Of a stretch of DNA of 64,000 bases, positions 53,309-60,867 are shown piece after piece. Position 1 is the stretch's first letter; each line of letters begins with the position of its first letter. The notes under the pieces are model-generated. The model had not been told where the DNA came from. It searched no databases and worked only from the letters and a program-made list of their open reading frames with translations. A program made the position numbers and the translations under genes. The stretch is from DOZZ01 sp963792655 (GTDB taxonomy: Bacteria; Acidobacteriota; Terriglobia; Bryobacterales; Bryobacteraceae): contig CAWBWU010000004.1 of assembly GCA_963792655.1 (NCBI GenBank), positions 1 to 64,000 on the forward strand, in the 5' to 3' direction.

Positions 53309-54067
53309 ATGAGCAGAACCAGAGCCGGAGCATGTTGTGTGCTCTTCTTGGCCGGGCTGTGTGGGTGCGGATCAACAACGGAAAGCAGGCGAACGGAAGC
53401 CGCGCTTCCCGCCGCCCATGCCGATACAATAAACGGCGCGACCATCACAGGTAAGGTGCTCTTCACAGGACCTGCTCCGGTGATGCCCGCGATCGATATG
53501 TCTTCGAATCCCACCTGCGAACGCCAGCACGGTCCCAAGATCGCGGAAGTAGTTGTGGTGAACCCGAATCATACTTTGAAAAATACTTTCGTCTGGATCG
53601 CCGAAGGTCTGCCCCGCGCTCATTGGGACACACCGGTGACAGCAGCGCGGCTCGATCAAAATGGATGTACCTATGAGCCGCATGTGCAGGGCATCATGAC
53701 GGGCCAGCCGCTCGAGATTTTCAATAACGACCCTGTCAATCACAACGTGCATGCTGAAAGTAAGATCAACGCGGCGTGGAATGAGTCGCAGCCGCCGCGT
53801 GCGGAAATTAAGCGCAAAAGTTTTGCTGAACAGGAAGTTCTGATTCCAGTAAGCTGCAGCGTGCATCCCTGGATGCGCAGCTACATCGGCGTGGTGGCGC
53901 ACCCGTTCTTCGCGGTCACGGGCGCCGACGGCTCGTTCGAGTTGAAGGGGCTGCCCGCCGGGACTTACACCATCGAAGCGGTGCACGAGAAGTATGGCAA
54001 GCAGCGCCGTCAGATTACCGTTGCGCCGAAGCAAGCTGCGGCAGTGGAGTTCAGTTATGGAAGTTAA
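53309..54067 (+). CDS. Cupredoxin-like lipoprotein with carboxypeptidase-regulatory-like fold
   Basis: 252 residues, lipobox LAGLCGC. Central part has a type-1 copper set: His in NNDPVNHNVHAES (about residue 150), then Cys, His and Met in SCSVHPWM (C-x2-H-x2-M, as in amicyanin, about residue 189-195). The C-terminal 55 residues read as a beta-sandwich (GADGSFELKGLPAGTYTIEAV). Stop overlaps the ctaA ATG by 11 bases, and ctaB, sco and a DUF420 gene follow. An electron carrier or copper donor for the cytochrome oxidase is the likely role. Copper binding and role are inferred from motif and context. Confidence 0.78.
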   Translation: MSRTRAGACCVLFLAGLCGCGSTTESRRTEAALPAAHADTINGATITGKVLFTGPAPVMPAIDMSSNPTCERQHGPKIAEVVVVNPNHTLKNTFVWIAEGLPRAHWDTPVTAARLDQNGCTYEPHVQGIMTGQPLEIFNNDPVNHNVHAESKINAAWNESQPPRAEIKRKSFAEQEVLIPVSCSVHPWMRSYIGVVAHPFFAVTGADGSFELKGLPAGTYTIEAVHEKYGKQRRQITVAPKQAAAVEFSYGS

Positions 54068-54983
54068 CAGGAATCCCTGGCTGCATCGCTTTGCTGTGCT
54101 GCTTGCAGTGTGGACATTGTTCCTGGTGGTGGCGGGTGCGCTGGTCACTTCGAAAGATGCCGGCCTCTCTGTTCCCGACTGGCCACTTTCTTATGGCAAG
54201 CTGATGCCGCCCATGGAAGGCAACATTTTCTATGAGCATGGCCACCGGATGATCGCAACGGTTGCAGGTCTGCTGATGGTTGTGATGGCAGTGTGGTTGT
54301 GGCGTGCGAGCACTCCGCGCTGGCTCAAAAACGTAGGGTTCGCTGGAGTGGGCATCGTCATTCTGCAAGGCGTGCTTGGCGGCGTCACGGTGCTGCTGAT
54401 GCTCCCGCCGATCGTCAGCTCGGCGCATGCCTGTCTCGCGGAGTTATTCTTCTCGACCACCGTGGCGATTGCGCTGTTCACGTCTAATGCCTGGCAGCGT
54501 GGGGCCGTACCGGTGAATGATGGCGGCTCGCTATCGATGCGTTCCGTCTCGTTTGCGTTGCCGGCACTGGTCTTGTTGCAGGTTACGTTAGGCGCGTTCG
54601 CGCGTCATAAAGCAATCGGCAGCATCTATCACATCGCTAACTCTGCGCTGGTGACTGGCGCGATTCTGTATGTCACGGTTCGCATTCTGTTGCACTACAC
54701 GGAGCACGCGGCATTGCGCCAGACCGCGCTCGCGATGCTTTCGATCACGTTCGCGCAGGTGTTTCTGGGGATCGCCGCTTACATGAGCCGCCTGGCAACG
54801 GCCGATGCCGTGCAGCCCATGCCGGTGATGGTCACGTTCACCGTGCTGCACGTTGCAGCAGGCGCGTTGACCATGGCGTGCAGCGTGATCCTCGCTATTC
54901 AGGTTGGCCGAAACGTGAGCCCCGCGCGAGTTGCGCAACCGGCTGTCCGCGATTTTGCAACGGCATCGTCAGGAACGCGTTGA
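54057..54983 (+). CDS. ctaA: Heme A synthase CtaA (COX15 family)
   Basis: 308 residues with eight membrane helices. Conserved His sites: FYEHGHRMIATVAG, SSAHACLAELFF, KAIGSIYHIANS and TVLHVAAGALTM. KDAGLSVPDWPLSYGKLMPP is typical of the family. Converts heme O to heme A. Start ATG at 54057 overlaps the preceding lipoprotein by 11 bases; the stop overlaps the ctaB TTG. Together with ctaB it implies an aa3-type oxidase, not encoded in the window. Confidence 0.94.
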   Translation: MEVNRNPWLHRFAVLLAVWTLFLVVAGALVTSKDAGLSVPDWPLSYGKLMPPMEGNIFYEHGHRMIATVAGLLMVVMAVWLWRASTPRWLKNVGFAGVGIVILQGVLGGVTVLLMLPPIVSSAHACLAELFFSTTVAIALFTSNAWQRGAVPVNDGGSLSMRSVSFALPALVLLQVTLGAFARHKAIGSIYHIANSALVTGAILYVTVRILLHYTEHAALRQTALAMLSITFAQVFLGIAAYMSRLATADAVQPMPVMVTFTVLHVAAGALTMACSVILAIQVGRNVSPARVAQPAVRDFATASSGTR

Positions 54984-55852
54984 AGGACTACATCGCCCTC
55001 ACCAAACCGCGCATCACCTGGCTCATCCTGATGAGCACCGGCGTGGGCTATTTCTTCGGCCTTGAGCCGTCTTCGTTTCATTGGCAGGTGTGGCGCTCCT
55101 GGCTGCCGCTGCTGCACACCGTCGTCGGGACGGCACTGATCGCCTCCGGCACTGCCGCGCTCAACCAGTGGTACGAACGCGAGTCCGATCGCAAAATGCG
55201 GCGCACGGCCGGGCGTCCGTTGCCCGCGGGCTTACTCACAGCACCGCGCGCGTTATGGTTCGGCATCGTGCTCGCGTTCGCAGGGTTTCTCGAACTCGCG
55301 CTCGCTGTGAACTTGCTCTCCGGTCTGCTCGGTCTCTTTACGCTCGCAAGCTACCTGTTTGTCTACACGCCGCTCAAACAGCGCTCCTCGATGGCGACAG
55401 TGGTAGGCGCACTACCCGGCGCGATGCCGCCGATGATCGGCTTTGCCGCGGCGAGCGGCCACTTGAACGCCAATGCGTGGGCGCTGTTCGCCATTCTGTT
55501 CCTCTGGCAGTTCCCGCACTTCCTTGCGATCGCGTGGATGTACCGCGAAGACTACGCGCGCGCGGGCATCCTCATGCTGCCGGTGGTGGAACCCGACGGC
55601 AACTCGACTGCGCGGCAGATGGTGATCTACGCATCGACGCTGATTCCGGTCAGCTTGTTTCCAGTGCTGCTTGGGATGACCGGCAAGATTTATTTCGTCG
55701 GCGCGCTTGTGCTAGGCGGATGGTTCCTCTATTCCGGCGTGCGCGTTGTTTTCGATCGCAGCATCTTGCGCGCTCGCCGCGTGCTGCTGGTCTCGGTGAT
55801 CTATCTTCCGCTCATCTATTGCCTGATGGTGTTCGACCCGCCCGGCCTGTGA
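54980..55852 (+). CDS. ctaB: Protoheme IX farnesyltransferase CtaB
   Basis: 290 residues, TTG start overlapping the ctaA stop (TTGA). LTKPRITWLILMSTGVGYFFG at the start, the first Asp-rich loop NQWYERESDRKMRRTAGRPLPAG (about 57-79) and LWQFPHFLAIAWMYREDYARAG as the second. About nine helices. Adds a farnesyl group to heme B, drawing on the same farnesyl-PP pool as the hopanoid route. Confidence 0.96.
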   Translation: MKDYIALTKPRITWLILMSTGVGYFFGLEPSSFHWQVWRSWLPLLHTVVGTALIASGTAALNQWYERESDRKMRRTAGRPLPAGLLTAPRALWFGIVLAFAGFLELALAVNLLSGLLGLFTLASYLFVYTPLKQRSSMATVVGALPGAMPPMIGFAAASGHLNANAWALFAILFLWQFPHFLAIAWMYREDYARAGILMLPVVEPDGNSTARQMVIYASTLIPVSLFPVLLGMTGKIYFVGALVLGGWFLYSGVRVVFDRSILRARRVLLVSVIYLPLIYCLMVFDPPGL

Positions 55853-56397
55853 AACAACTCTGTTGTGTTTTGCTCGCCGTCGTGGCGGTGAGCTGCTCGA
55901 AGCCAAAGCCGCTCGAAGTGTATGGCGCGGTTCCGCCGTTTCAGTTGACGGCGCAGGATGGCTCTTCGTTCAACAGCGATCAATTGCGCGGACACGTGTG
56001 GATTGCGGACTTCATCTTCACCAATTGCGAAGGTCCCTGCCCGCGCATGTCGGGCAAGATGCAGGCACTACAAGCGCAGACTCCCGAGGACGTCCGGCTG
56101 GTGAGCTTCAGCGTCGATCCGAAGAATGACACTCCCGCCGTGCTTGCCGCCTATGGCGCGAAGTTTCATTCCGACCCGCGGCGCTGGACATTCCTCACGG
56201 GCGATGTCGACACGTTAAGAAAGCTGGGCCGCGACTCGTTTCATCTGCAGGACATCGACGGCACCCTGGTTCACAGCACGCGCTTTGCGTTGATTGACCA
56301 GAAGGGCCGCATTCGTGGCTACTACGGAATCGGCAGCGACGATCCGGTGGGTAGCCTCAAAACCGATGCGGCGCGCCTCGAAAAGGAAAGCTCGTAG
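55849..56397 (+). CDS. SCO1/SenC-type copper chaperone lipoprotein
   Basis: 182 residues, GTG start overlapping the ctaB stop. Lipobox AVVAVSCS. Thioredoxin-like fold with the copper pair C-x3-C in FTNCEGPCPRMSG (about residue 58-62) and the distal His in DSFHLQD. SVDPKNDTPAVLAAY is a SCO mark. Delivers copper to the CuA site of subunit II. A good functional match with the cupredoxin lipoprotein three genes upstream. Confidence 0.94.
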   Translation: MKQLCCVLLAVVAVSCSKPKPLEVYGAVPPFQLTAQDGSSFNSDQLRGHVWIADFIFTNCEGPCPRMSGKMQALQAQTPEDVRLVSFSVDPKNDTPAVLAAYGAKFHSDPRRWTFLTGDVDTLRKLGRDSFHLQDIDGTLVHSTRFALIDQKGRIRGYYGIGSDDPVGSLKTDAARLEKESS

Positions 56398-56811
56398 ATG
56401 CACGTCCGCGATCTGGCCACCGTCAACGCCATACTGAACGGCACTTCCGCAGTGCTGCTGATGATTGGCTATGTCCTCATCCGGCAGCGTAAAATCGCAC
56501 AGCATCGCGCCGTGATGTTGACTGCGTTTGCGACGTCGGTCCTCTTTCTGATCTCCTACCTCGTGTATCACGCGCAAGTTGGCTCGGTGCCGTTTCAAAA
56601 ACACGGGCCGATTCGCGCGGTCTACTTTGGCATTCTCATCACGCACACGGTGCTGGCCGCAGCCGTGCCGGTGCTCGCGATTATCACGCTCAATCGGGCA
56701 TTAAAGGCGCGTTTCGACAAGCACCGCAAGATTGCGCGCTGGACATTCCCCATCTGGCTTTATGTCAGCGTGACTGGCGTGGTGGTGTACGTGATGCTGT
56801 ACAAGCTCTAG
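56398..56811 (+). CDS. DUF420 membrane protein
   Basis: 137 residues with four helices; conserved His in HRAVMLTAF, SYLVYHAQVG and GILITHTVLAA, and KHRKIARWTFPIWLYVSVTGVVVYVMLY at the end. DUF420 proteins occur with cta genes, and the S. aureus member CtaM is needed for haem-A oxidase activity. ATG follows the sco stop without a gap. Last gene of the oxidase assembly operon; its TAG abuts the convergent gene. Confidence 0.9.
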   Translation: MHVRDLATVNAILNGTSAVLLMIGYVLIRQRKIAQHRAVMLTAFATSVLFLISYLVYHAQVGSVPFQKHGPIRAVYFGILITHTVLAAAVPVLAIITLNRALKARFDKHRKIARWTFPIWLYVSVTGVVVYVMLYKL

Positions 56812-57201
56812 TTACGCGCGGCGCGACTGTTGCAGCTCGTCTTCGATCTCGTAAATCTTGTCTTCGAGATTCTTGGTTGACTTGCCCGCTGCTTTGGCCA
56901 CTTCCAACTTCTTTCGCACCTGCGCGAGATTTCGCTCGAGCCCGGTGACCTTTGCATCGGGCTTCGCAACCGGCGCTGCAGCGGCTTTCTTCTTTGCCTT
57001 CACACCGCGCTTGTAGCGGAATGACGTGATCGCGGCCGGTGCCTTCAACTGCGATCCGAAGTCGGCTTGATACTCCTGCGCAATTTGCGCCGCTTCGTTC
57101 AGTAATTGCGCGAAGCGGCTCTCCATCGCTTGCTTCGCCTGCGCACGCAAAGACTCACCCTGCTGTTTCCACTTCTGATATTCGTTAATCGCGGAGTCCA
57201 T
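56812..57201 (-). CDS. Coiled-coil protein of unknown function
   Basis: 129 residues. Residues 1-55 form a charged helix (MDSAINEYQKWKQQGESLRA), 60-85 a basic Ala/Lys linker (KRGVKAKKKAAAAPVAKP) and 86-129 a second heptad helix (ERNLAQVRKKLEVAKAAGKS). No signal, no membrane segment. I do not recognise it. Convergent with the oxidase operon; 38 bases downstream of the amidase gene on the same strand. A DNA-binding or structural role would only be a guess. Confidence 0.6.
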   Translation of the reverse strand: MDSAINEYQKWKQQGESLRAQAKQAMESRFAQLLNEAAQIAQEYQADFGSQLKAPAAITSFRYKRGVKAKKKAAAAPVAKPDAKVTGLERNLAQVRKKLEVAKAAGKSTKNLEDKIYEIEDELQQSRRA

Positions 57202-57239
57202 TGCGGATATTCTAGAACACGCGTTCCGCGTACTCTGCG

Positions 57240-58769
57240 CTATCTGCCGGCGCGGGTCACTTCTTCATCGCTATGCAAATCCGCCGCAACCGGATCTGCG
57301 CCCATGCTGAAATGACTCAACGAACCGGCATACTTCGACACGCCGGCGTAGAGCGCTTCGGCTAGCTTTTGCCGGTACGCAGACTTACTCAACTGGCTCT
57401 CTTCGTGGGAATTGCTGATGAAACCGACCTCGGCCAGGATCGACGGCATCGATGCCCCGATCAACACCACGAACGGCGCCTTGCGAATGCCGCGGTTCTT
57501 TGATTGCGGGAACGAGCGGTTCTCAAAGTTCTGCAGCGATGTCTGCACGCACGAGGCGAACTCTTTCGACTCCTCGATCTTTTCGTGCAGCGTGATGGTC
57601 TGAATCAGATCTTTCAATTCATAAACGCTGTTTTCGCTTGTCGCGTTCTCGCGCGCTGCAAGACTCAAAGACTCCGCGGAATTTGTGAAGTTCAGATAAT
57701 ACGTCTCGACACCCGTGACGCTCGACGCGGGCGAGGAATTCGCATGGATCGAGAGGAACAAGTCCGCTTTGCTGCGGTTCGCAATCGACGTCCGCTCCTT
57801 CAGGCCGATGTACGTATCGTCGCTGCGCGTGTAGATCACCTCACTTCCAAGGTGCTGCTCGATGAGCTTGCCAAGTCTCTGCGCCACGTCGAGCGTCAGA
57901 TCTTTTTCGAGCAGGCCGTTCGGGCCGCTTGTGCCCTGGTCGTGCCCGCCATGTCCGGCATCAATCACGACGCGATTGATCTTGAGGCCCAAGGCACGCG
58001 TCATCGATTGCGTAGCGGCAAGTTTCGCGGCACGAGCGCTGCTGTTGAATGTTGCCTTCTCTGCCGGACGCTCCCGCAACGTCTTTGGCTCCGGATGCAA
58101 GACGGGAGCCGGCGGCACTTGCGGAGCCTGCGAAACAACCGGCTCGCGTTCGCGCAGCGCCAACACTACGGGTGGCGGCGCAACACGCAGATCGGTAAAC
58201 GTGAAGATTCTGCGGGCGCGAGGGACCGGCGACAGCGAAACGTACAGCGATGGCGGCGCGCTCATCGGCTGGATCGTTGCGAACACCGGCACGGGCTGCG
58301 GAGGGGGCTCAAACCGGCGCACCGGGATTTGGATCACCGGCAGTTCGCGCGTCTCCATCATCGGCCGTTGCACAGGAGCGTTGCGCGGTCTTAACTCCAC
58401 AATCAGACGGTCGGGATTACTGAGCTGTGTTGCGTGATAGTCGACCGCGGCTTCCAGGTCCAACACGACGCGCGTGACGCCGCGCTTCACCTCGGCCATG
58501 CGGACGCGTTTGACCAGCGTGTCGCCGATCTCGACATGCGCGAAGCGTTTGCTCCCTTTGCGGGGAACAGCGCCGTAAAGATCGAAGATAAGCCGGTCGG
58601 GATTCGCGAGGCGGCCAGCGTGAAAAGGTGTCTCGCCGCTGGTCTCAATCGCGATGCGCGTGACGCCTGCAAAAGTCCAGTGACGCACCGCGGTCACTTC
58701 CCGATGTTGAGCGGAGGCCGGAACCACCGCGCTCAGCACCAGGAAAGAAATCAGCGCCCGCGCATGCAT
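57240..58769 (-). CDS. N-acetylmuramoyl-L-alanine amidase with AMIN domain
   Basis: About 509 residues from the ATG at 58767-58769, chosen because it begins a signal peptide (ALISFLVLSAVVPASAQ). AMIN domain at about 30-130 (AFHAGRL-like NPDRLIFDLYGAVPRKG and VTRVVLDL), then a Pro-rich linker, then Amidase_3 from about 265: VIDAGHGGHDQGT with the zinc His, FLSIHANSSP (second His) and ESKEFASCVQ, with SILAEVGFISNSHEE carrying the catalytic Glu. Cuts septal peptidoglycan in the periplasm. AmiC-like. Followed on the same strand by the coiled-coil gene. Confidence 0.92.
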   Translation of the reverse strand: MHARALISFLVLSAVVPASAQHREVTAVRHWTFAGVTRIAIETSGETPFHAGRLANPDRLIFDLYGAVPRKGSKRFAHVEIGDTLVKRVRMAEVKRGVTRVVLDLEAAVDYHATQLSNPDRLIVELRPRNAPVQRPMMETRELPVIQIPVRRFEPPPQPVPVFATIQPMSAPPSLYVSLSPVPRARRIFTFTDLRVAPPPVVLALREREPVVSQAPQVPPAPVLHPEPKTLRERPAEKATFNSSARAAKLAATQSMTRALGLKINRVVIDAGHGGHDQGTSGPNGLLEKDLTLDVAQRLGKLIEQHLGSEVIYTRSDDTYIGLKERTSIANRSKADLFLSIHANSSPASSVTGVETYYLNFTNSAESLSLAARENATSENSVYELKDLIQTITLHEKIEESKEFASCVQTSLQNFENRSFPQSKNRGIRKAPFVVLIGASMPSILAEVGFISNSHEESQLSKSAYRQKLAEALYAGVSKYAGSLSHFSMGADPVAADLHSDEEVTRAGR

Positions 58770-58782
58770 GTAAGAGGTCCTT

Positions 58783-59461
58783 TTAAGGTGTCCGGTAGTA
58801 AACCTTACCGTCGTCCCCGATGGTGGAGACAATCGGCTTGTATGTTTCGGCCTGCCGAGGAGCGTCCTTCGATGCAACTACTGGATGGTTCTTCGTTGCA
58901 CGCGAACGGGCTGCCTTCAGGTTATTCGCCACCCGCGTAACATAGGTGCGCGTTTCCTCATAAGGCGGCACTCCGCCATAACGGGCCACGGCGCCTTCGC
59001 CGGCATTGTAAGCAGCGATGGTCTTCACGTAATCCTGATTGTAGAGGTCCAGAAGGAACTTCAGATACTTCACGCCGCCTTCGATATTCTGCTCGGGGTC
59101 GAAAGCATCTGTTACACCGAAACGGGAAGCGGTCGACGGAATCAACTGCATCATGCCAAGCGCGCCTTTAGGTGACACAGCATTGGCATTGTAGTTACTT
59201 TCAGCGCGAATCACGGAGTGCACGAGCGGGGCTTCGACCGAGTTCTTCTCTGCGATGGTCTCGATCAGCTTGTCGAGCTCGTCAGCATTCGGAAGCGTAG
59301 CGTGAATGGGCCTGAGGAGCAGCCAGAATAGGTGCAATAACGGTCCGGACCAGGCGTCCAGAGCGATCCGTTCTCACAACGGACTGTATCCCGCGAGTTC
59401 CTGCCGGAAGCTGCGTGGCTACAATGGCCATACCAGCGATCAGAATACTACACAAACGCAT
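58783..59461 (-). CDS. Lytic transglycosylase (SLT domain), frameshifted near the start
   Basis: The catalytic domain reads IRAESNYNANAVSPKGALGM with the Glu, MMQLIPSTASRFGV and TIAAYNAGEGAVARYGGVPP. The frame in which it lies has no proper signal. The neighbouring frame supplies MRLCSILIAGMAIVATQLPA from the ATG at 59459-59461 and joins after a one-base shift near 59,290. The bridged protein is about 225 residues. It cleaves peptidoglycan glycan strands, matching the amidase gene 13 bases downstream; both act on cell separation or wall turnover. Confidence 0.85.
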
Positions 59462-59528
59462 ACTTTTGTTTCCGGTAAGCAGCAAGTGAGAACTTCTCAT
59501 GCTACCATCTGCCCATGAAAACGGGCAA

Positions 59529-59554
59529 CGCGCCCTGCTGGGTTGAGGGGCGCG
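59529..59554 (+). other. Hairpin covering the mobA ribosome-binding region
   Basis: CGCGCCC at 59529-59535 pairs with GGGCGCG at 59548-59554 (7 bp, 12-base loop). The loop-to-stem part GAGGGG would be the Shine-Dalgarno, and the GTG of mobA follows one base after the stem. The fold therefore hides the ribosome-binding site. It could be an RNA switch or simply a GC-rich chance stem. Confidence 0.4.
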
Positions 59555-59555
59555 A

Positions 59556-60119
59556 GTGAAGCCCGCAGGGTTCGTACTCGTCGGCGGCAAAAGCTCGCGA
59601 ATGGGCGCCAACAAAGCATTGCTGCAGGTGGACGGCGCCGTTCTCGCCCAGCATGTCGCGAAAAAGATTTCGCCGTTCGCCAGCAATGTTACCCTCGTCG
59701 GCGACCCGGCAATCTACGCCGCTTTGGGCTATCCGGTGGTTCCCGATACTCTTCCGCAACGGGGCCCGCTCGGCGGCATCCACGCGGCCCTGCAAGCGTC
59801 CGCCGAAGAATGGGTTCTGATCGCCGGCTGCGATATGCCGCTGATCGCGACCGATGTGCTGCTTCATCTGATCGAGGCGATCGGCCCCGATGTGGACTAC
59901 GTCACTCCCGTCACCGAAGACGGGCGCTTGCAGCCGTTGCTTGCCCTGTATCATCGAAGATGTCTGCCTTTCATTCAGAACGCGCTTGAATCGGGTAATT
60001 ACAAGGTGATCAGCGCCATAGCTGGTTTGCGCGGGCGCCGCATTCCCGCAGCCGCGCGCAGTTTCCGCAACATCAATACACCGGAAGATTGGGCCGCGTA
60101 CCTCAGCGAACATGTCTGA
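59556..60119 (+). CDS. mobA: Molybdenum cofactor guanylyltransferase MobA
   Basis: 187 residues. FVLVGGKSSRMGANKALLQV is the GTP loop with the conserved R-M-G and Lys; LPQRGPLGGIHAAL, IAGCDMPLIATDVL and NINTPEDWAAY follow. Joins GMP to molybdopterin to give the MGD form. GTG start right behind a hairpin. No other mo- gene is in the window. Overlaps the MlaF-like gene by eight bases; no functional tie is evident. Confidence 0.93.
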   Translation: MKPAGFVLVGGKSSRMGANKALLQVDGAVLAQHVAKKISPFASNVTLVGDPAIYAALGYPVVPDTLPQRGPLGGIHAALQASAEEWVLIAGCDMPLIATDVLLHLIEAIGPDVDYVTPVTEDGRLQPLLALYHRRCLPFIQNALESGNYKVISAIAGLRGRRIPAAARSFRNINTPEDWAAYLSEHV

Positions 60120-60867
60120 AGAGTTTCCTCACTACATTGAGTTCCGCCACGTTTATAAGACGTTCGACAAGCCTGTTTTAGTCGACGCCAATTTTTTTGT
60201 CGACGGCGGTCAGACAGTTGCAATCATCGGCCGCAGCGGCGTGGGCAAATCCGTGACGCTCGGCCACATCATGGGTTTTCTCAAGCCCGATCAGGGGCAG
60301 GTGATCGTCGCGCACGAAGACATCACGCACTTCACCGAAGAGGAGATGAGCCGGGTTCGCCGCAAGGTCACTATGGTGTTCCAGTCCGGTGCGCTCTTCG
60401 ATTCGCTTACCGTAGCGGAGAACGTTCTCTTCTCGCTCGAAGCCCGCGATGACTACGACGAACAGAACAAGCACGACGTCGTTGATGGACTGCTCAAGGT
60501 CGTCGAAATTTATGGAGCGCGCGACGCGTATCCCGCCGACCTGTCCACTGGCTATCGGCGCGCCGTTGCGATTGCCCGTGCCATCGCCGCACAACCGCAG
60601 TGCATCCTCTACGACGAACCGACCACGATGGTGGATCCGATCATGTCAGACCACCTGGCCGCGCTGATGCTGCGTCTCAAAACACAGCTCAAGCTGACGT
60701 CCATCGTAGTCACGCACGATCTCGATCTGATGCGCCGCGTTGCGGACCGCGTAGTGTTCCTGCACGAAGGCAAAGTGATCTATTTCGGCGCGCCGAACGA
60801 TCTGGCCAAATCGGATCACCCGCACATCCACGAGTTCCTCGAAATGGATCGCGTGGTGCGCGGTTAG
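60112..60867 (+). CDS. MlaF-like ABC transporter ATPase with altered signature motif
   Basis: 251 residues. Walker A GRSGVGKS (about 43-50), Q-loop VFQSGALFDSLTVAENV, Walker B CILYDEPTTMVDP, and the switch His in VVTHDLDLM. QSGALFDSLTV is typical of the MlaF/Ttg2A phospholipid-transport group. The signature is LSTGYRRA instead of LSGGxxxR, keeping Ser but losing the second Gly. The permease (mlaE) and MCE protein (mlaD) are not adjacent; the next gene is ftsK on the other strand with a four-base overlap. The partner must be elsewhere or different. Confidence 0.82.
   Translation: MSEEFPHYIEFRHVYKTFDKPVLVDANFFVDGGQTVAIIGRSGVGKSVTLGHIMGFLKPDQGQVIVAHEDITHFTEEEMSRVRRKVTMVFQSGALFDSLTVAENVLFSLEARDDYDEQNKHDVVDGLLKVVEIYGARDAYPADLSTGYRRAVAIARAIAAQPQCILYDEPTTMVDPIMSDHLAALMLRLKTQLKLTSIVVTHDLDLMRRVADRVVFLHEGKVIYFGAPNDLAKSDHPHIHEFLEMDRVVRG

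Noticed and set aside
55081..56397. 438-codon frame that runs through ctaB in a second frame and then into sco
   Set aside because: Only its last 182 codons are real (sco from GTG 55849). The upstream part is out of frame with ctaB and Arg-rich.
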